From: Atherinomorus stipes
Taxonomy: Eukaryota; Chordata; Actinopteri; Atheriniformes; Atherinidae
Assembly (NCBI GenBank): GCA_023101725.1
Contig: JALJCO010003029.1
Span: 22,448 to 86,447, forward strand
Length of the DNA: 64,000 nucleotides
Direction: 5' to 3'
Below are positions 1-12,533 of the stretch, piece by piece (within the stretch, counting starts at the first letter, position 1; each line of letters begins with the position of its first letter). Under the pieces are notes generated by a model. The model was not told where the DNA came from, made no database searches, and saw only the letters and a program-made list of their open reading frames with translations. A program made the position numbers and the translations under genes.

Positions 1-49
1 TTCAGGCCCTGTTTTGTGCGTAAGCAAGCTTTATAAATGAGACCCCAGA

Positions 50-142
50 TCTTTGGATGGTGGGAGGAAGCTGGAGTACCCAGAGAGAACCCACGCATAC
101 ACGGGGAGAACATGCAAACACAGGAAGGCCACTATTCAACCA
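50..142 (-). mobile_element. tRNA-type SINE fragment (body only)
   Basis: Read on the minus strand, this stretch carries the body of the common fish tRNA-derived SINE group (HE1-like), including GTTTGCATGTTCTCCCCGTG and the pyrimidine-rich part that follows it. The tRNA-like head is not visible, so the copy is truncated. Family assignment is from memory of the consensus, not from a search. Confidence 0.7.
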
Positions 143-2055
143 ACCCATTCCCAGCACATTGAAACAACAACGAACATCTCTGTTTTATCAGAGGGATGAG
201 TCAGACCCTATGAGAAAAATATCAGCTAATTTATCAAAAGTCTCTAGATACTATCCAAACTGTGCTCGTGTGGTAAACTCCGCTATCATCTTACAGAGGT
301 TAAAGTCACTGGCCAGCCCGCTCTGTTTGACATCAGTCAGCTGCTACAATGTAAACCAGGATACCAGGACCTGGCATTATCTCCAGAGGGAAAACAGCCT
401 GCCTCCCATTGGACCAATAACGAGAGTCAAGGCCCACCCAATGTCCTATAATCAAAACCAAACAAACACATCTAACTTAAACACACTAACATGTAACAGG
501 AGCTATGACTGGATCTACTGAGGAACATGCACAACTCAAAATAACATTAATTACCCAAACTGAAGGAAAAACTCGTAGTCTTGCTGGGGATCATTATGCC
601 AAGTCTGACATGCTGGAGCAGTTAAACATGAAAAAGTTAGAAAAGCCAAAGCAGCGGACAACACAAGAGGGTGTTGAAAGCATGCATAAGCAAACTTTAG
701 CATCCACTTTTAACAAGCCCTTACTTTAATTTCTTTAAGGACAAGTAAAAAAGAAACAGATTTAGTTTGACTTTAATGGATAGAGATAGCCTATAAATGT
801 CCAAACCTCATCAGGATTTGATATTCACCTTTTCCTGATGTCAAACCAGGGGAGCGTAGCACAGATATCTCGTCCGGGAAACACTGAAATTCTCACATTT
901 AACAAGCCAAATTCCCCCAACACACACAAATACACAAGCTCACGCACATCTATGCCAGAGAGAACACTGATCCCTAAGCTTTCTCTCCACCACTCATAAA
1001 ATAAGTGAAACGCAACCCCCATTGTGCAACCATTACTGCCTCAGAAAAAGGCCTTTTAATACCATCACTGGCAGGGAATCTGTTCCAGTCTGACTTGCCG
1101 CAGTGGAACAACATGAAAGAATATGATTAGAAATCATTTTTGTTTTTATATGCATGCTTAAATGGCTATGCCAGTGAAGGTAATGAATAAACAAATCTGC
1201 ACGTTACATCCACAACAGTAAATGTGAGTAAAACCTTCCAGCTGCGAGAGTGGAATTCATTAGTTTTGACAGATTTCAAGTATTAAAACAATCATACAAC
1301 ACAGAGACACACTCCAAAAAAAAAACCCTGTTGATCCCATTTTTAGCTGTATCACACCCATCAGCTGCTGCTTTAGTGGGAAACTGGCTTTAGTTAAGAA
1401 CATGTTAGCTGATTTATATCCCAGATACACGGAAAACCGGCTGACAAGAAAAACAAGGCTGTGGATAAACATCTGGCCACAAAATGCAACCAACAAAGCA
1501 ATTCACCTGTCAACAGTTGTCTTAGATGAGGGATGCTAGCTAGCAGCACCTACTGGAGTCTCAGAAGATCTGAATGCTCTATTCTGGCTATAGCCACTCA
1601 TTTCCATGCCCACTCATTTTACCACACATCACAAACATTTCTCTGGAGCCACAAAGAGTTTTCATACAAGTTTTGTAACACATTTACTATTAATCCCTGC
1701 GGAGGTGGAATTATTGATGCATCGTTTCCATTAACTGCCCCAATAAGATGTTACCTTTAGCCAAGCAGCTGACTTCTATAAACCAATGCTAAAACAAATG
1801 TGACACATCAACAGTTCTCCTTTAAAAAGAAATTCAAGTGCATGCAAAAGTTCTAAGCCACCCCAATTTGATATTATGTCACCAAGAAAATGGAAATTAT
1901 GTTCAGTTACTTACTAAAACATGAAAATAGAAATATAAAACATAGGCAAAAAGTTGTTCTACAGTCAGTGATTGACATGATTCCAAAGCTCCTCTTTGCA
2001 GATTAATCATCTGAGGGTCCAGATGCATCTCTCAGGTCCTGTGTCAGGTCTAAAC
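143..2055. other. Unassigned non-coding stretch
   Basis: AT-rich sequence. No recognisable coding exon, RNA gene or complete mobile element was seen. The open frames here are short, start anywhere and match no family I know. Confidence 0.5.
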
Positions 2056-2874
2056 CAGGGGCCGTATTTACCAAACTTCTTAGAATTAGTCCCAAGATCA
2101 CTCTTTGGAGGAAAAAACATTCTAACTTAAAAGCTGCACTTGCATTTATCAAGTTTCTCAGTCACGCTTTTAGCAAAGTGCAGGACTAAATCTACAGTAA
2201 GAGTGACTAAGTGTCACTCTCAGGATGGTTATGACAGTACCAGGTCCCGTAAATAGAATTTTGGATTATGTCACTTCTACGTCCACTGAACTGACCTGTC
2301 TGAATGGAACAGACAGACGTTCTTATTCTTCTTAATTATGATGTTTAGGCTCATTTAGGAGCATTAACTTTGGAATAGGAGCGATTGGAGGAGTTTTACC
2401 AGTCACATATAGGATGATATAAAAAATCCAATAATGGCTAGAGGAGTTCATTTTGGACAACATGCCAGCAGCATCAATAAGAAAAAAAATATCATGCTGC
2501 AAGTTCATGCATTCATAACGACTGGCCAAGACTTATGTTTTAAGGCATTTGTAACGCATGGCCACGGCTTGGTTATCGTGTCCACGATTTATTAATGTCT
2601 GGCTGTGGGCTAACATTTTGTGGCTGTGCTTTAGTGATGCGTGGCCACCAGTTATTTTATTCTTACTGATGTTATCACTATGAAATGTTATTTTGTGAGA
2701 AACTGTAACGGATATGCAGTTCATGTTCCTTTTCTTGTTAAAGTATGGCTTTTAATCCCAGCATGAAGTTCTGCTGCACGTGGTTACTGGTGAGATTACA
2801 TCCCTTACTAAACCCTTAACATAAATTATAGCCATTCTGTACAACATTACCATTTGATCAGCTTGTAGTCTTAA

Positions 2875-3477
2875 AGGCCTCCTTCCACTGAAAACCCGTT
2901 TAACTTGCTCCTTCTGAAATACGGAGGGTTTCCCCTTGTTTACTTACACATGCTGACTTGCTAGCGTTGCGTTCCCCCAGTCGGCTGTTCTTTCTCATCA
3001 GAGAAACAATACGAAGAAAAGAGCGAATCGGGAACAGCCTCGCACTTCTACGTCACATTGCAAATAGCGTATCCCACGTGGGGTTTCTATCTGTCCATTG
3101 GAAGGCAGGTAACCCTCCACTACACACTAGAAGTAAAGACGGCACGACTGTAGCTTCGGAGTTGAGAAGCTAATTAGCTAACTGTTTGTTAGCATGGCGG
3201 AACAAACTTGTTTGTCGGCTCTATTTCCTGTCTGTAACGAAATAAGAGCGGAGGGCGGAGCTTCCTTCATACACTGATGGGAGGCAGCCAATCAGACGGA
3301 AATTCATGAGAAGGACCCGGAAAAGCTGCCGTTGGACCACAAGCCTCTCTTCTAGTATACAAATACAGCTGGATACAAAGATACCAGAAGGTTTTTTTAA
3401 ACAGAAACGATGCAGAATGCATTCAATAATAATGGAGAACACAGAAATATTAATGAAATGACCATGGAAGTACAGCT
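2875..3477 (+). mobile_element. TTAA-target MITE, family 1 copy A
   Basis: It is flanked by TTAA at 2871-2874 and 3478-3481. The two ends just inside are imperfect inverted repeats (AGGCCTCCTTCCACTG against AGCTGTACTTCCATGG). A near-identical copy of the same length lies inverted at 42110-42714, which fixes both boundaries. TTAA target duplications are typical of piggyBac and also Kolobok. No transposase is encoded; the small open frames inside are incidental. Confidence 0.8.
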
Positions 3478-3633
3478 TTAAAGCCAAAACGTCCTTCAGC
3501 TCCCGGAACGTCTGTGCATGTTTCTCTGGCCTCAGTGACATCCTTTAGTGGCAACTCCCTCTAGTGGCAATTCCTGCCCACTTAAGACTCCTCTGGAGGT
3601 CTCTAAAATATTTGGAGGAGGAGTGATTCTTAA

Positions 3634-4313
3634 GGCCTTTACACACCTACTCCGAATATTTTGTCCGAAAGATTTGCACGGCAAAAGCTTTAATCAAATT
3701 AATATCAAGTCAACGGGAGCGTTCACATCAGTGACAAAATTCCGTCTTGCGATTTTGCGATATTATTTTTTCGAACTGGGGTCGATTTTCTTAATATTCG
3801 CATCCGACAGATGCGCAATCCACCAATCAGAGAAGCGCTCTGACGTCACAGAGCTGGTTGCAAGCAAAAAGAGAAAGGAAAAAGAGAGACGTGTCGCTTG
3901 GTCGCTGTTACTGCATCATATGGCTCAGGTGTTATCACCTTTGTGTCGCAGCACTCTTGTTTGGCAAACGGGGCGGTGGCGGGGTGTCACAGCTGAAGTA
4001 GCAACGTTTTCCCTACATTTTGTAGCCATTCGAGGTTATTAGCTACAGGTGTTGTATTTAAAATCCCCATTTGGCATCTCCACGGTGAGATCAGCTGTTT
4101 TCAGCATCCAGTTGTTTCCCTGCAGCCGCCCCTCCCTCCGTCACTGCTGCACGTGCTCACGTTCCTCTGGAATAACGGATGCAAGATTGTTCTTGCATCT
4201 TCGTAATTTCGCGTCGGAGCAGGTGTGTATAAACAAATGCGTCGATATTTGTCCTCCGAATTATTCGCAATTTCGTGCCGTTTATTCGCATCGGTCCCGG
4301 TGTGAAAAGGCCT
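3634..4313. mobile_element. PIF/Harbinger-type MITE A
   Basis: Ends are AGGCCTTTACACACC on the left and, reverse complemented, AGGCCTTTTCACACC on the right. TTA target copies are at 3631-3633 and 4314-4316. A 3-bp TWA duplication is the PIF/Harbinger hallmark. The right TTA is also the left target copy of the next element. The inside is non-coding. Confidence 0.8.
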
Positions 4314-4316
4314 TTA

Positions 4317-5111
4317 GGCTGCGTACACACCAAACGCGATTTGGGCGTCAAAAGCGCTCCTGACGCCCAAAGTTGGACGCTTGGTCTCTAAAAAGTCAGA
4401 TGCTTGATTTTCAGCATCTTGACGCCCGAACGCGCGGCGAGGGATGTTCAGCCAAGGTACGCTCACCGCGCCTCAGGAGGAGCCCCTCCTTTCTCTTTTT
4501 TCTGTCACCGGTCTGTCCTCACAATGAAAGTTGCAGGAGAGAGAGCGGCCCTGCTTTATGTGATAAATAAAGCAGGGCATGTCGTCGTCGGGCATCTCTG
4601 TTCTGAGTCTGGTTCAGCAGATGATTCCAGGTGTTCTGAGTGTGATGAGTTTCATCATTTACTCCAGGAGCTATGCGCTGGCGAGGGGTGCTTTCAGCTG
4701 TCTGATCCAGTCCAGTTTAACACCCGCTGTCCCGATGCGGGGCAGCAATATAAGCCCAGTACATCCCATCGGCACAGGACCAGGACCGGACACAGATCAC
4801 AGTTTATCCTCCTCTGTCTTCAGAAAGGAGATTCCCCTGGTTCTTCTGGGTGTTTCCGTCCTGTCATAAAAAGTGTGTGTGTGACATTGAGTCGCTCTGA
4901 TTGGTTGACGCCCCACGTCAAGACGCCAAAGTTCAGATTTTCCAACTCCGGCATCTGCCGCCCGTGACGCGCATTACGCACTTCAAACGCCCAAAATCTC
5001 AAAACTCGCCGCGCGAATCGCATGTAATGCGCCTAGACGCACCACGCGCAACGCGCCACAGGGTTTTCGATGCCCTCCCGAGGGCAAATCGCGTTTGGTG
5101 TGTTCGCAGCC
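4317..5111. mobile_element. PIF/Harbinger-type MITE B
   Basis: The left end GGCTGCGTACACACCAAACG matches the reverse complement of the right end (GGCTGCGAACACACCAAACG). TTA flanks it at 4314-4316 and 5112-5114. The element is CpG-rich and contains several overlapping open frames up to 187 codons. None resembles a Harbinger transposase or its Myb-like partner, so it is scored as non-autonomous. Confidence 0.85.
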
Positions 5112-5226
5112 TTAGACTAGTTGATAAATAGCTTTTAGTGTCAAGTTTAACAGTAGTAGTAAATTCCACAAATTCTAAGCACTTAGGACTAAAATGGCTT
5201 GAAGATGCTGATAAATACTGCCCCGG

Positions 5227-7755
5227 GTCTTCTGCTGCTGTTGATAGTGTTTTTTAAGCCTGACACTTCTACTTTTGTCCAACACTTGTCCAGTTTTAAG
5301 GACACGCTGCACACCATTGTGAGATATGAACATTTTTCAGCTAACATCTCTTTGTTGGTGCAAAGATAGTTTTCTGAGTCTGTCAACTGTGTTATTCTTG
5401 GCATTCTGTAGATGTAAACAAAGAAACCAGACCAGTTTATGTCTTTGCCCCGATAACAAAGTGCTTAAAAAGATGTTATGTGTAGAGGTAATGCGAGCTC
5501 ATGTCTTACTGATTCCATGTAGAGTTTAGAGAATCAACATACAATCACAATAAGAATTAAAAATAAAAACGACAGTCTTCGTTTTAAAATAGTCAGAGTT
5601 AAGGAAAGTCAGAGTAAGTGAAAAAGCAGCCAATGTTTAAAGAAATACTCAAGACCACGGTAGAAAGTTAGCTCAAGACTTTTGCACAACACCATCTATG
5701 CAAATGTAGCCCGGCATCCAGAGGCTCAGATTTATTGAAGTATTGTGTGTGAAAATCTAAGACAGATTTTAGCATTTCCCGTTCATGACGGTGAACCTGG
5801 AGTTCTGATTCTAACCTGATTGTTGTCGCTGATGTTTGTCTGATTTGAATAAACCACTTTAACCACGAGCCGAAGCGTGTTTGTGCATTTTCATCTATTT
5901 GGTGCAAGACTGTGTAAAAATTCAGCTCAGAGGTGTTTGAGCTGCCAGGAGAGAGAATGTTTTCAGCCTGCAGCCAGACATTCCAGTAAGCACGATGTTG
6001 TACTTACAGTTGATGTTTCTCTTGGAAGTCGCTGGCTGTATTGTTATCACTGTGAAAACACAATGCATGGACCACTCCACTGATGTTAGCATAATATTTA
6101 CAGCTATTTCTAAAATGTTTTATCTCCAAATAACTGCAGGAAATAGGAGAGATGAAATGATTTCGGCCTGATTTCACATCAGTAGGATCAAAACTGTTTT
6201 GTTGAAAAGGTACAGATTAAATGGAGGATACAGACCTTGTTATCAGGAGATTAGTGAACGCTCTTTAGTTGCATAAGTTCATGCAACGACTACCCAAGCT
6301 AGTTTATTCTAACAAGGTCTGACTTCTCTTACTCCAACATGGTATCACCATAGGTGCTTTCTGACTGTAGGAACCTTTTTGGAGTTCCTATAACCTTTTC
6401 AGGAACCAGGCCGTTTTTTTGCGCATTCGGACATAGGAGCCAGGGACCTTGGACCTCAGTTCCTAGAACCTTTTTAGCTCCTACTCCGAGGCAGGGTCTT
6501 TTCGGGGATTCCATAGGAACTGAAATACGTAGATGTTTGGTGATTGGTAGAACTGGCAAGCCCCGCCCCTTACGTGAGCTCCGCTTCTTCCAGCCCGCCA
6601 TATTTAAAAAGTCTCATAGCTGTTTACCTGTTTACCAAGATGGTAATAATGACAAGAACTATTACAATAGGAGTGTACCAATTCATTATTAAATCGATCA
6701 CAATGGTGCACGTCCCGAATCGATGACTATTTTGAAATGTCCAAAAGCAATTCTTTTCATATTAATTTAATGACCAAACACAGCTGCAAAGTATAGCAGT
6801 AGAATCTGTGGCTGCCGCCCGGACACTTTAGTGTCTGTTAGACTATTAAATGACATCACTCTTTCTAAGGAAAAGACTTTGCATGTACATATGGATCAGT
6901 GTGTGTGTGCACAACAAAGCAAGTGGCACACAGCTCCGCGCTGACGTGTGATGGGCTAATTTTCCTCTTTGCACAGCAACAAGCGATGCAACAACACACA
7001 CATATAAAGACAAACTTGCTTATGTCCACCTCATACCTCATTAATCACCAGCCGTTTATGGCTTTCCCTAACTAGCAGAAAAGTGAATTGTCAAAAGCTA
7101 AAAAAGGAGGATAAAAGTGAGCCAACCACTGAGGTAACAAGTCAATGAAAGTTGTCCACAAAAGTCAGAACTAATTGTCTACAGTTTTAAGCTTTAACAG
7201 CTCAACTTAATCACTTTTGCCTGATAATTGGTGTTTTGTTTTCAGGAAGTCTGTGAGGTGAATGCTGTCCCTCATGCTGTTTAAATTAACACACTTCACT
7301 GTGGTATAAAACAAAAGAGAAGAAATTAGAAAGTATTCAAAGCTGCACTATTCCTCCTTTTTATTTTTACACTTCTTAAAAAGGAAAACTCAATTTTAAA
7401 TGTCTTCTGAAAGTGAAAACCAACCACAATCTCTTTAAATTGTCCCAATTCTTTCTAACTGTATTAAATTAGGGACGAAAAGAGGGACCAAAGTGTTGAC
7501 ACTGCATGAAGATGTGGAAAACTGCACAGCTGGGTGTTAATTGTCTGTGGGTTTGTCACTTTGTGACAGATATAGTCACTAGCGATTCCTTAAGTATTAC
7601 ACATGGAAATTTGTACCACATGAAAACAGACAAGAAATGCCTAAATGTGTGATTCCTATGCAGTCCAGTGTTGTTATGTTGTGTGATACAAGGTTTTATT
7701 TCAGAGGGCACTGAGGCTTGCCCCGTCACAGATATGATCTGGCACATCTCCAGCC
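5227..7755. other. Unassigned stretch with MITE relics
   Basis: No gene is recognised. Around 6340-6620 there is a run with repeated AGGAACC/GGTTCC-like motifs that looks like half of an old MITE. Around 6680-6730 an ATCGAT-rich piece resembles the inside of a hAT element. Neither has both ends or a target duplication. Confidence 0.4.
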
Positions 7756-10700
7756 CAGAGAGTCAAACCCCGGAGAGTCAAACCCCGGTCAAGCCCATCC
7801 TCCCAGGGTCAACCCACGGCTGAGCCCAGCGTATGAGTAGTACCACCGGTGAACCCAGCGTCAAAGAGTCACCCCAATGGCTGAGCACGGCGTCAGAGAG
7901 TTGACACACGGCCGAGCCCAGCGTCCGAAAAGTCGAGTCACTGCCGAGCCAGACGTTCAAGATTCAAGTCACAGCCAAGCCAGACGTTCAAGATTCAAGT
8001 CACAGCCAAGCCAGACGTTTAAGAGTCGAGTCACGGCCAAACCCATCGTCCAAGAGCCAAGCCTGGCATCTGACAGTCCAGTCACGACCAAACCCGACAT
8101 CCAAGAGTCGAGTCACAGCCGAGGCCTGCATCTAAGAGTCGAGTCACGGCCGAGCCCAGCATCTGACAGTCAGGTCACGACCAAACCCACCGTCCAAGAG
8201 CCAAGCCTGGCATCTGACAGTCCAGTCACGACCAAACCCAACATTCCAAGAGTCGAGTCACGGCCGAGCCCGGCATCCGAGAGTCGAGTCACGGCCGAGC
8301 CCTGCATCCGAGAGTCGAGTCACGGCCGAGCCCTGCATCCGAGAGTCGAGTCACGGCCGAGCCCGGCATCCGAGAGTCGAGTCACGGCCGAGCCCGGCAT
8401 CCGAGAGTCGAGTGACGGCCGAGCCCTGCATCCGAGAGTCGAGTCACGGCCGAGCCCTGCATCCGAGAGTCGAGTCACGGCCGAGCCCTGCATCCGAGAG
8501 TCGAGTCACGGCCGAGCCCTGCATCCGAGAGTCGAGTCACGGCCGAGCCCTGCATCCGAGAGTCGAGTCACGGCCGAGCCCTGCATCCGAGAGTCGAGTC
8601 ACGGCCGAGCCCTGCATCCGAGAGTCGAGTCACGGCCGAGCCCTGCATCCGAGAGTCGAGTCACGGCCGAGCCCTGCATCCGAGAGTCGAGTCACGGCCG
8701 AGCCCTGCATCCGAGAGTCGAGTCACGGCCTATCCCTGCATCCGAGAGTCAAGTCACGGCCGAGCCCTGCATCCGAGAGTCGAGTCACGGCCGAGCCCTG
8801 CATCCGAGAGTCGAGTCACGGCCGAGCCCTGCATCCGAGAGTCGAGTCACGGCCTATCCCTGCATCCGAGAGTCAAGTCACGGCCGAGCCCTGCATCCGA
8901 GAGTCGAGTCACGGCCGAGCCCTGCATCCGAGAGTCGAGTCACGGCCGAGCCCGGCATCCGAGAGTCGAGTCACGGCCGAGCCCTGCATCCGAGAGTCGA
9001 GTCACGGCCGAGCCCTGCATCCGAGAGTCGAGTCACGGCCGAGCCCTGCATCCGAGAGTCGAGTCACGGCCGAGCCCTGCATCCGAGAGTCGAGTCACGG
9101 CCAAACCCACCGTCCAAGAGCCAAGCCTGGCATCTGACAGTCCAGTCACGACCAAACCCGACATCCAAGAGTCGAGTCACGGCCGAGCCCTGCATCCGAG
9201 AGTCGAGTCACGGCCGAGCCCGGCATCCGAGAGTCGAGTCACGGCCGAGCCCTGCATCCGAGAGTCGAGTCACGGCCGAGCCCGGCATCCGAGAGTCGAG
9301 TCACGGCCGAGCCCGGCATCCGAGAGTCGAGTCACGGCCGGAGCCCTGCATCCGAGAGTCGAGTCACGGCCGAGCCCTGCATCCGAGAGTCGAGTCACGG
9401 CCGAGCCCTGCATCCGAGAGTCGAGTCACGGCCGAGCCCTGCATCCGAGAGTCGAGTCACGGCCTATCCCTGCATCCGAGAGTCAAGTCACGGCCGAGCC
9501 CTGCATCAGAGAGTCGAGTCACGGTCGAGCCCTGCATCCGAGAGTCGAGTCACGGCCGAGCCCTGCATCCGAGAGTCGAGTCACGGCCGAGCCCGGCATC
9601 CGAGAGTCGAGTCACGGCCGAGCCCGGCATCCGAGAGTCGAGTCACGGCCGAGCCCTGCATCCGAGAGTCGAGTCACGGCCGAGCCCGGCATCCGAGAGT
9701 CGAGTCACGGCCGAGCCCTGCATCCGAGAGTCGAGTCACGGCCGAGCCCGGCATCCGAGAGTCGAGTCACGGCCGAGCCCTGCATCCGAGAGTCGAGTCA
9801 CGGCCGAGCCCGGCATCCGAGAGTCGAGTCACGGCCGAGCCCTGCATCCGAGAGTCGAGTCACGGCCGAGCCCTGCATCCGAGAGTCGAGTCACGGCCGA
9901 GCCCGGCATCCGAGAGTCGAGTCACGGCCGAGCCCTGCATCCGAGAGTCGAGTCACGGCCAAACCCACCGTCCAAGAGCCAAGCCTGGCATCTGACAGTC
10001 CAGTCACGACCAAACCCGACATCCAAGAGTCGAGTCACAGCCGAGCCCGGCATCCGAGAGTCGAGTCACGGCCGAGCCCTGCATCAGAGAGTCGAGTCAC
10101 GGCCAAACCCACCGTCCAAGAGCCAAGCCTGGCATCTGACAGTCCAGTCACGACCAAACCCGACATCCAAGAGTCGAGTCACAGCCGAGCCCTGCATCAG
10201 AGAGTCGAGTCACGGTCGAGCCCTGCATCCGAGAGTCGAGTCACGGCCGAGCCCTGCATCCGAGAGTCGAGTCACGGCCGAGCCCTGCATCCGAGAGTCG
10301 AGTCACGGCCGAGCCCTGCATCCGAGAGTCGAGTCACGGCCGAGCCCTGCATCCGAGAGTCGAGTCACGGCCGAGCCCGGCATCCGAGAGTCGAGTCACG
10401 GCCGAGCCCTGCATCCGAGAGTCGAGTCACGGCCAAACCCACCGTCCAAGAGCCAAGCCTGGCATCTGACAGTCCAGTCACGACCAAACCCGACATCCAA
10501 GAGTCGAGTCACAGCCGAGCCCGGCATCCGAGAGTCGAGTCACGGCCGAGCCCTGCATCAGAGAGTCGAGTCACGGCCAAACCCACCGTCCAAGAGCCAA
10601 GCCTGGCATCTGACAGTCCAGTCACGACCAAACCCGACATCCAAGAGTCGAGTCACAGCCGAGCCCGGCATCCGAGAGTCGAGTCACGGCCGAGCCCTGC

Positions 10701-10826
10701 ATCAGAGAGTCGAGTCACGGCCAAACCCACCGTCCAAGAGCCAAGCCTGGCATCTGACAGTCCAGTCACGACCAAACCCGACATCCAAGAGTCGAGTCAC
10801 CACCGAGCCCGGCATCTGAGAGCCAG
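7756..10826. repeat. 31-bp minisatellite, about 3 kb
   Basis: The unit is 31 bp and contains GAGTCGAGTCACGGCCGAGC followed by CCTGCATCCGA (with G for T in a common variant). The left edge, roughly 7756-8030, is strongly diverged and the middle is nearly uniform. The right part contains a 144-bp higher-order block (four 31-bp units plus a 20-bp truncated one), with copies starting near 9961, 10105, 10435, 10579 and 10723. The unit has no stop triplet on the plus strand, so all three plus frames stay open and read a 31-residue pattern. This is best explained by repeat structure, not by a gene. Confidence 0.95.
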
Positions 10827-10829
10827 ATA

Positions 10830-11319
10830 CACTACCGGTCACAAGTTTGGAATCACTTTCATGGGAAAGTCTACCTCAAATTGATATTTTCACAATATTT
10901 AGTCAAATAAGAAGGAAACAAACAATAAAAATTACTAAATTATAATTTAGTGAAATAGAATATTGTTTTTTAGTTGTGGTTGAAAAGAATAATTAAAAAA
11001 TGTCACACACAAATTAGAGCCCCTTGCTCATGAACAGTGGACCAAAATACCTGTCAACAGGGGCAGAAGTGTTATCGAACATTACAGAAATTACCTGATT
11101 GCCTCAAAGTGTTCAACAAAATTTCCATTTAGAAGCCTCATCATACTTGTTTATTCTGTGTTTGTTTTTAATATTTCTGGTGAAAAACAATCCAAAATCA
11201 TTGTTATGATTTTAATTTTTTTTTTTTTTTTTTACTTACTATTAATTTTGTCAGGTTTTGGGGATCACTGCCCTGTTGGATTTCATGGGAAAGTGATCCC
11301 AAACTTTTGACTTGTAGTG
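10830..11319. mobile_element. Tc1/mariner-type MITE
   Basis: The element has inverted ends. The left starts CACTACCGGTCACAAGTTTG; the right, reverse complemented, starts CACTACAAGTCAAAAGTTTG. The similarity continues through a GGAATCACTTTC/GGGATCACTTTC stretch. TA flanks it at 10828-10829 and 11320-11321. At 490 bp it has no transposase. It sits at the right-hand end of the 31-bp minisatellite. A diverged relative appears in reverse orientation near 51340-51720. Confidence 0.85.
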
Positions 11320-11321
11320 TA

Positions 11322-12237
11322 TCATGGACCCACGGCCCATGGTGTAAATTCAGCATACAACAGTCACACCACTCTGAAATCAGACTGCCTCTTGATAACA
11401 GCCATGATATTAATACATGATTAATAAGTTGGATAACTTCCTTACTTCTCTTTTGAAGTGGTGTGAATAAATCTAAATCAGTCTGAATAAAGGGGAGAGA
11501 GACGTCTTCTTCCTTTTTGGATACTCTAAATCTGATTAACAACATTCCCTGTTTTCACTAATGCTATGTTCTGGCTACAGAACAATCAGTTCTGCCTGCT
11601 GTTCCCAGGAAGTGTGGAGGTGGAGTTGTGTTTCTCCATCACATACTACAATAGATTATACATCCTCACTGCTTACTTAAGAGCATGTGCTTGCTCAAAT
11701 CAAAGGAAAGTTAAATGTGAGCAAGAGCGGGCTAATCTGCTGAACAAGTCTGATGTGGTGGCGGAAAAAAGTCTGTTCTGAAGGATTAAAAGAAGCCATA
11801 ACTCATTTAAATCAGCAGTTTTCCTCTCAAGCAAGGTCCTGTACATATCCTAAACTTAAAATTTACATCTAGCATATGTGCAACAACACCAAGTTAAAGC
11901 ACAACTATCTGGAGGATCAGCAGAAGAAGACAGGTTCAGTAAAGCAGCGATCATCCGGGAGGGAAAATCACCGGCCTGATTCAGTCAGATGGCTGCTTTG
12001 CATTATACTGATCAGAGAGTCCTGAAATTGAGCATGAAATGCATTCACTAATCACGCAGTCATCATAGGAATCAACATATGCAAGCAATTTGATTGGACG
12101 ATGGTAGAGTCACCCTTGCGGCCATCTGTTAGAGTCCACTGAAATCTAAATGGGGCCATGCTTTCTAGGAGAGATTGGCTGGTGAACTTTTAGAGTTTTC
12201 AGTTTAAATTCATGAACAATTCAGAATGTAAATCCAT
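11322..12237. other. Unassigned non-coding stretch
   Basis: No recognisable exon, RNA gene or element ends were seen. The open frames on both strands are short and unremarkable. Confidence 0.45.
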
Positions 12238-12241
12238 TTAA

Positions 12242-12529
12242 AGCAGTGACAACATATCAGTATAAACTATTTCATGTAGTTGATATTGCTGCATATGTCA
12301 TGAGGGGAGCGGGGCTGTTCATTTGATCGTGTGCTCTAATTGCAGAATATGAACTACGTAGAAAGATGAGCTGCTGTCTGATTCAACCGTTTCTGAACAA
12401 AGAAACAAAGCTGACAGACCATAAACAGGAACTTTATTCACTCTGGACATTCACATGGCCTCATCAGAGCACAACAGATCATATACACCCCAAAACCCCA
12501 GAAAAGGCACATTTGCTGTCATAGCACCT
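12242..12529 (-). mobile_element. TTAA-target MITE, family 2, unexpanded copy
   Basis: It is flanked by TTAA at 12238-12241 and 12530-12533. Ends are AGCAGTGACAACAT on the left and AGGTGCTATGACAG on the right after reverse complement. It aligns, in opposite orientation, with the flanks of the 18-bp minisatellite element at 15245-16874, sharing GATGAGGCCATGTGAATGTC and TTCCTGTTTATGGTCTGTCA among other blocks. It contains one CTACGTAG where the other copy carries about 50. At 288 bp it shows the ancestral, unexpanded structure. Confidence 0.85.
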
Positions 12530-12533
12530 TTAA

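Larger units (their letters stand above)
2056..5226. mobile_element. hAT-like non-autonomous element, host of three nested MITEs
   Basis: The left end reads AGGGGCCGTATTTACCA. The right end, reverse complemented, reads CGGGGCAGTATTTATCA, giving an imperfect terminal inverted repeat that continues through a shared TTCTT-type stretch. Similar ends are common in fish MITEs. An 8-bp target duplication is not clear (GTCTAAAC against GTCTTCTG), so the superfamily is uncertain. Three other elements lie inside: 2875-3477, 3634-4313 and 4317-5111. Without them the outer element is roughly 1.1 kb. No transposase is visible. Confidence 0.5.

Noticed and set aside
2958..3173. Conserved protein, because a near-identical peptide is encoded at 42415-42684
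   Set aside because: The similarity covers the whole 603-bp MITE including non-coding parts, so it is DNA repeat identity and not protein conservation.
4404..4967. 187-codon frame as a possible Harbinger transposase
   Set aside because: No DDE motifs or Myb-like domain; several overlapping frames are equally open in this GC-rich MITE.
7877..10819. 980-codon open frame read as a repetitive protein gene
   Set aside because: All three forward frames are open because the 31-bp unit has no forward stop triplet. The three frames give the same peptide pattern in rotation, and unit boundaries ignore codon phase. No flanking exon or signal was found.
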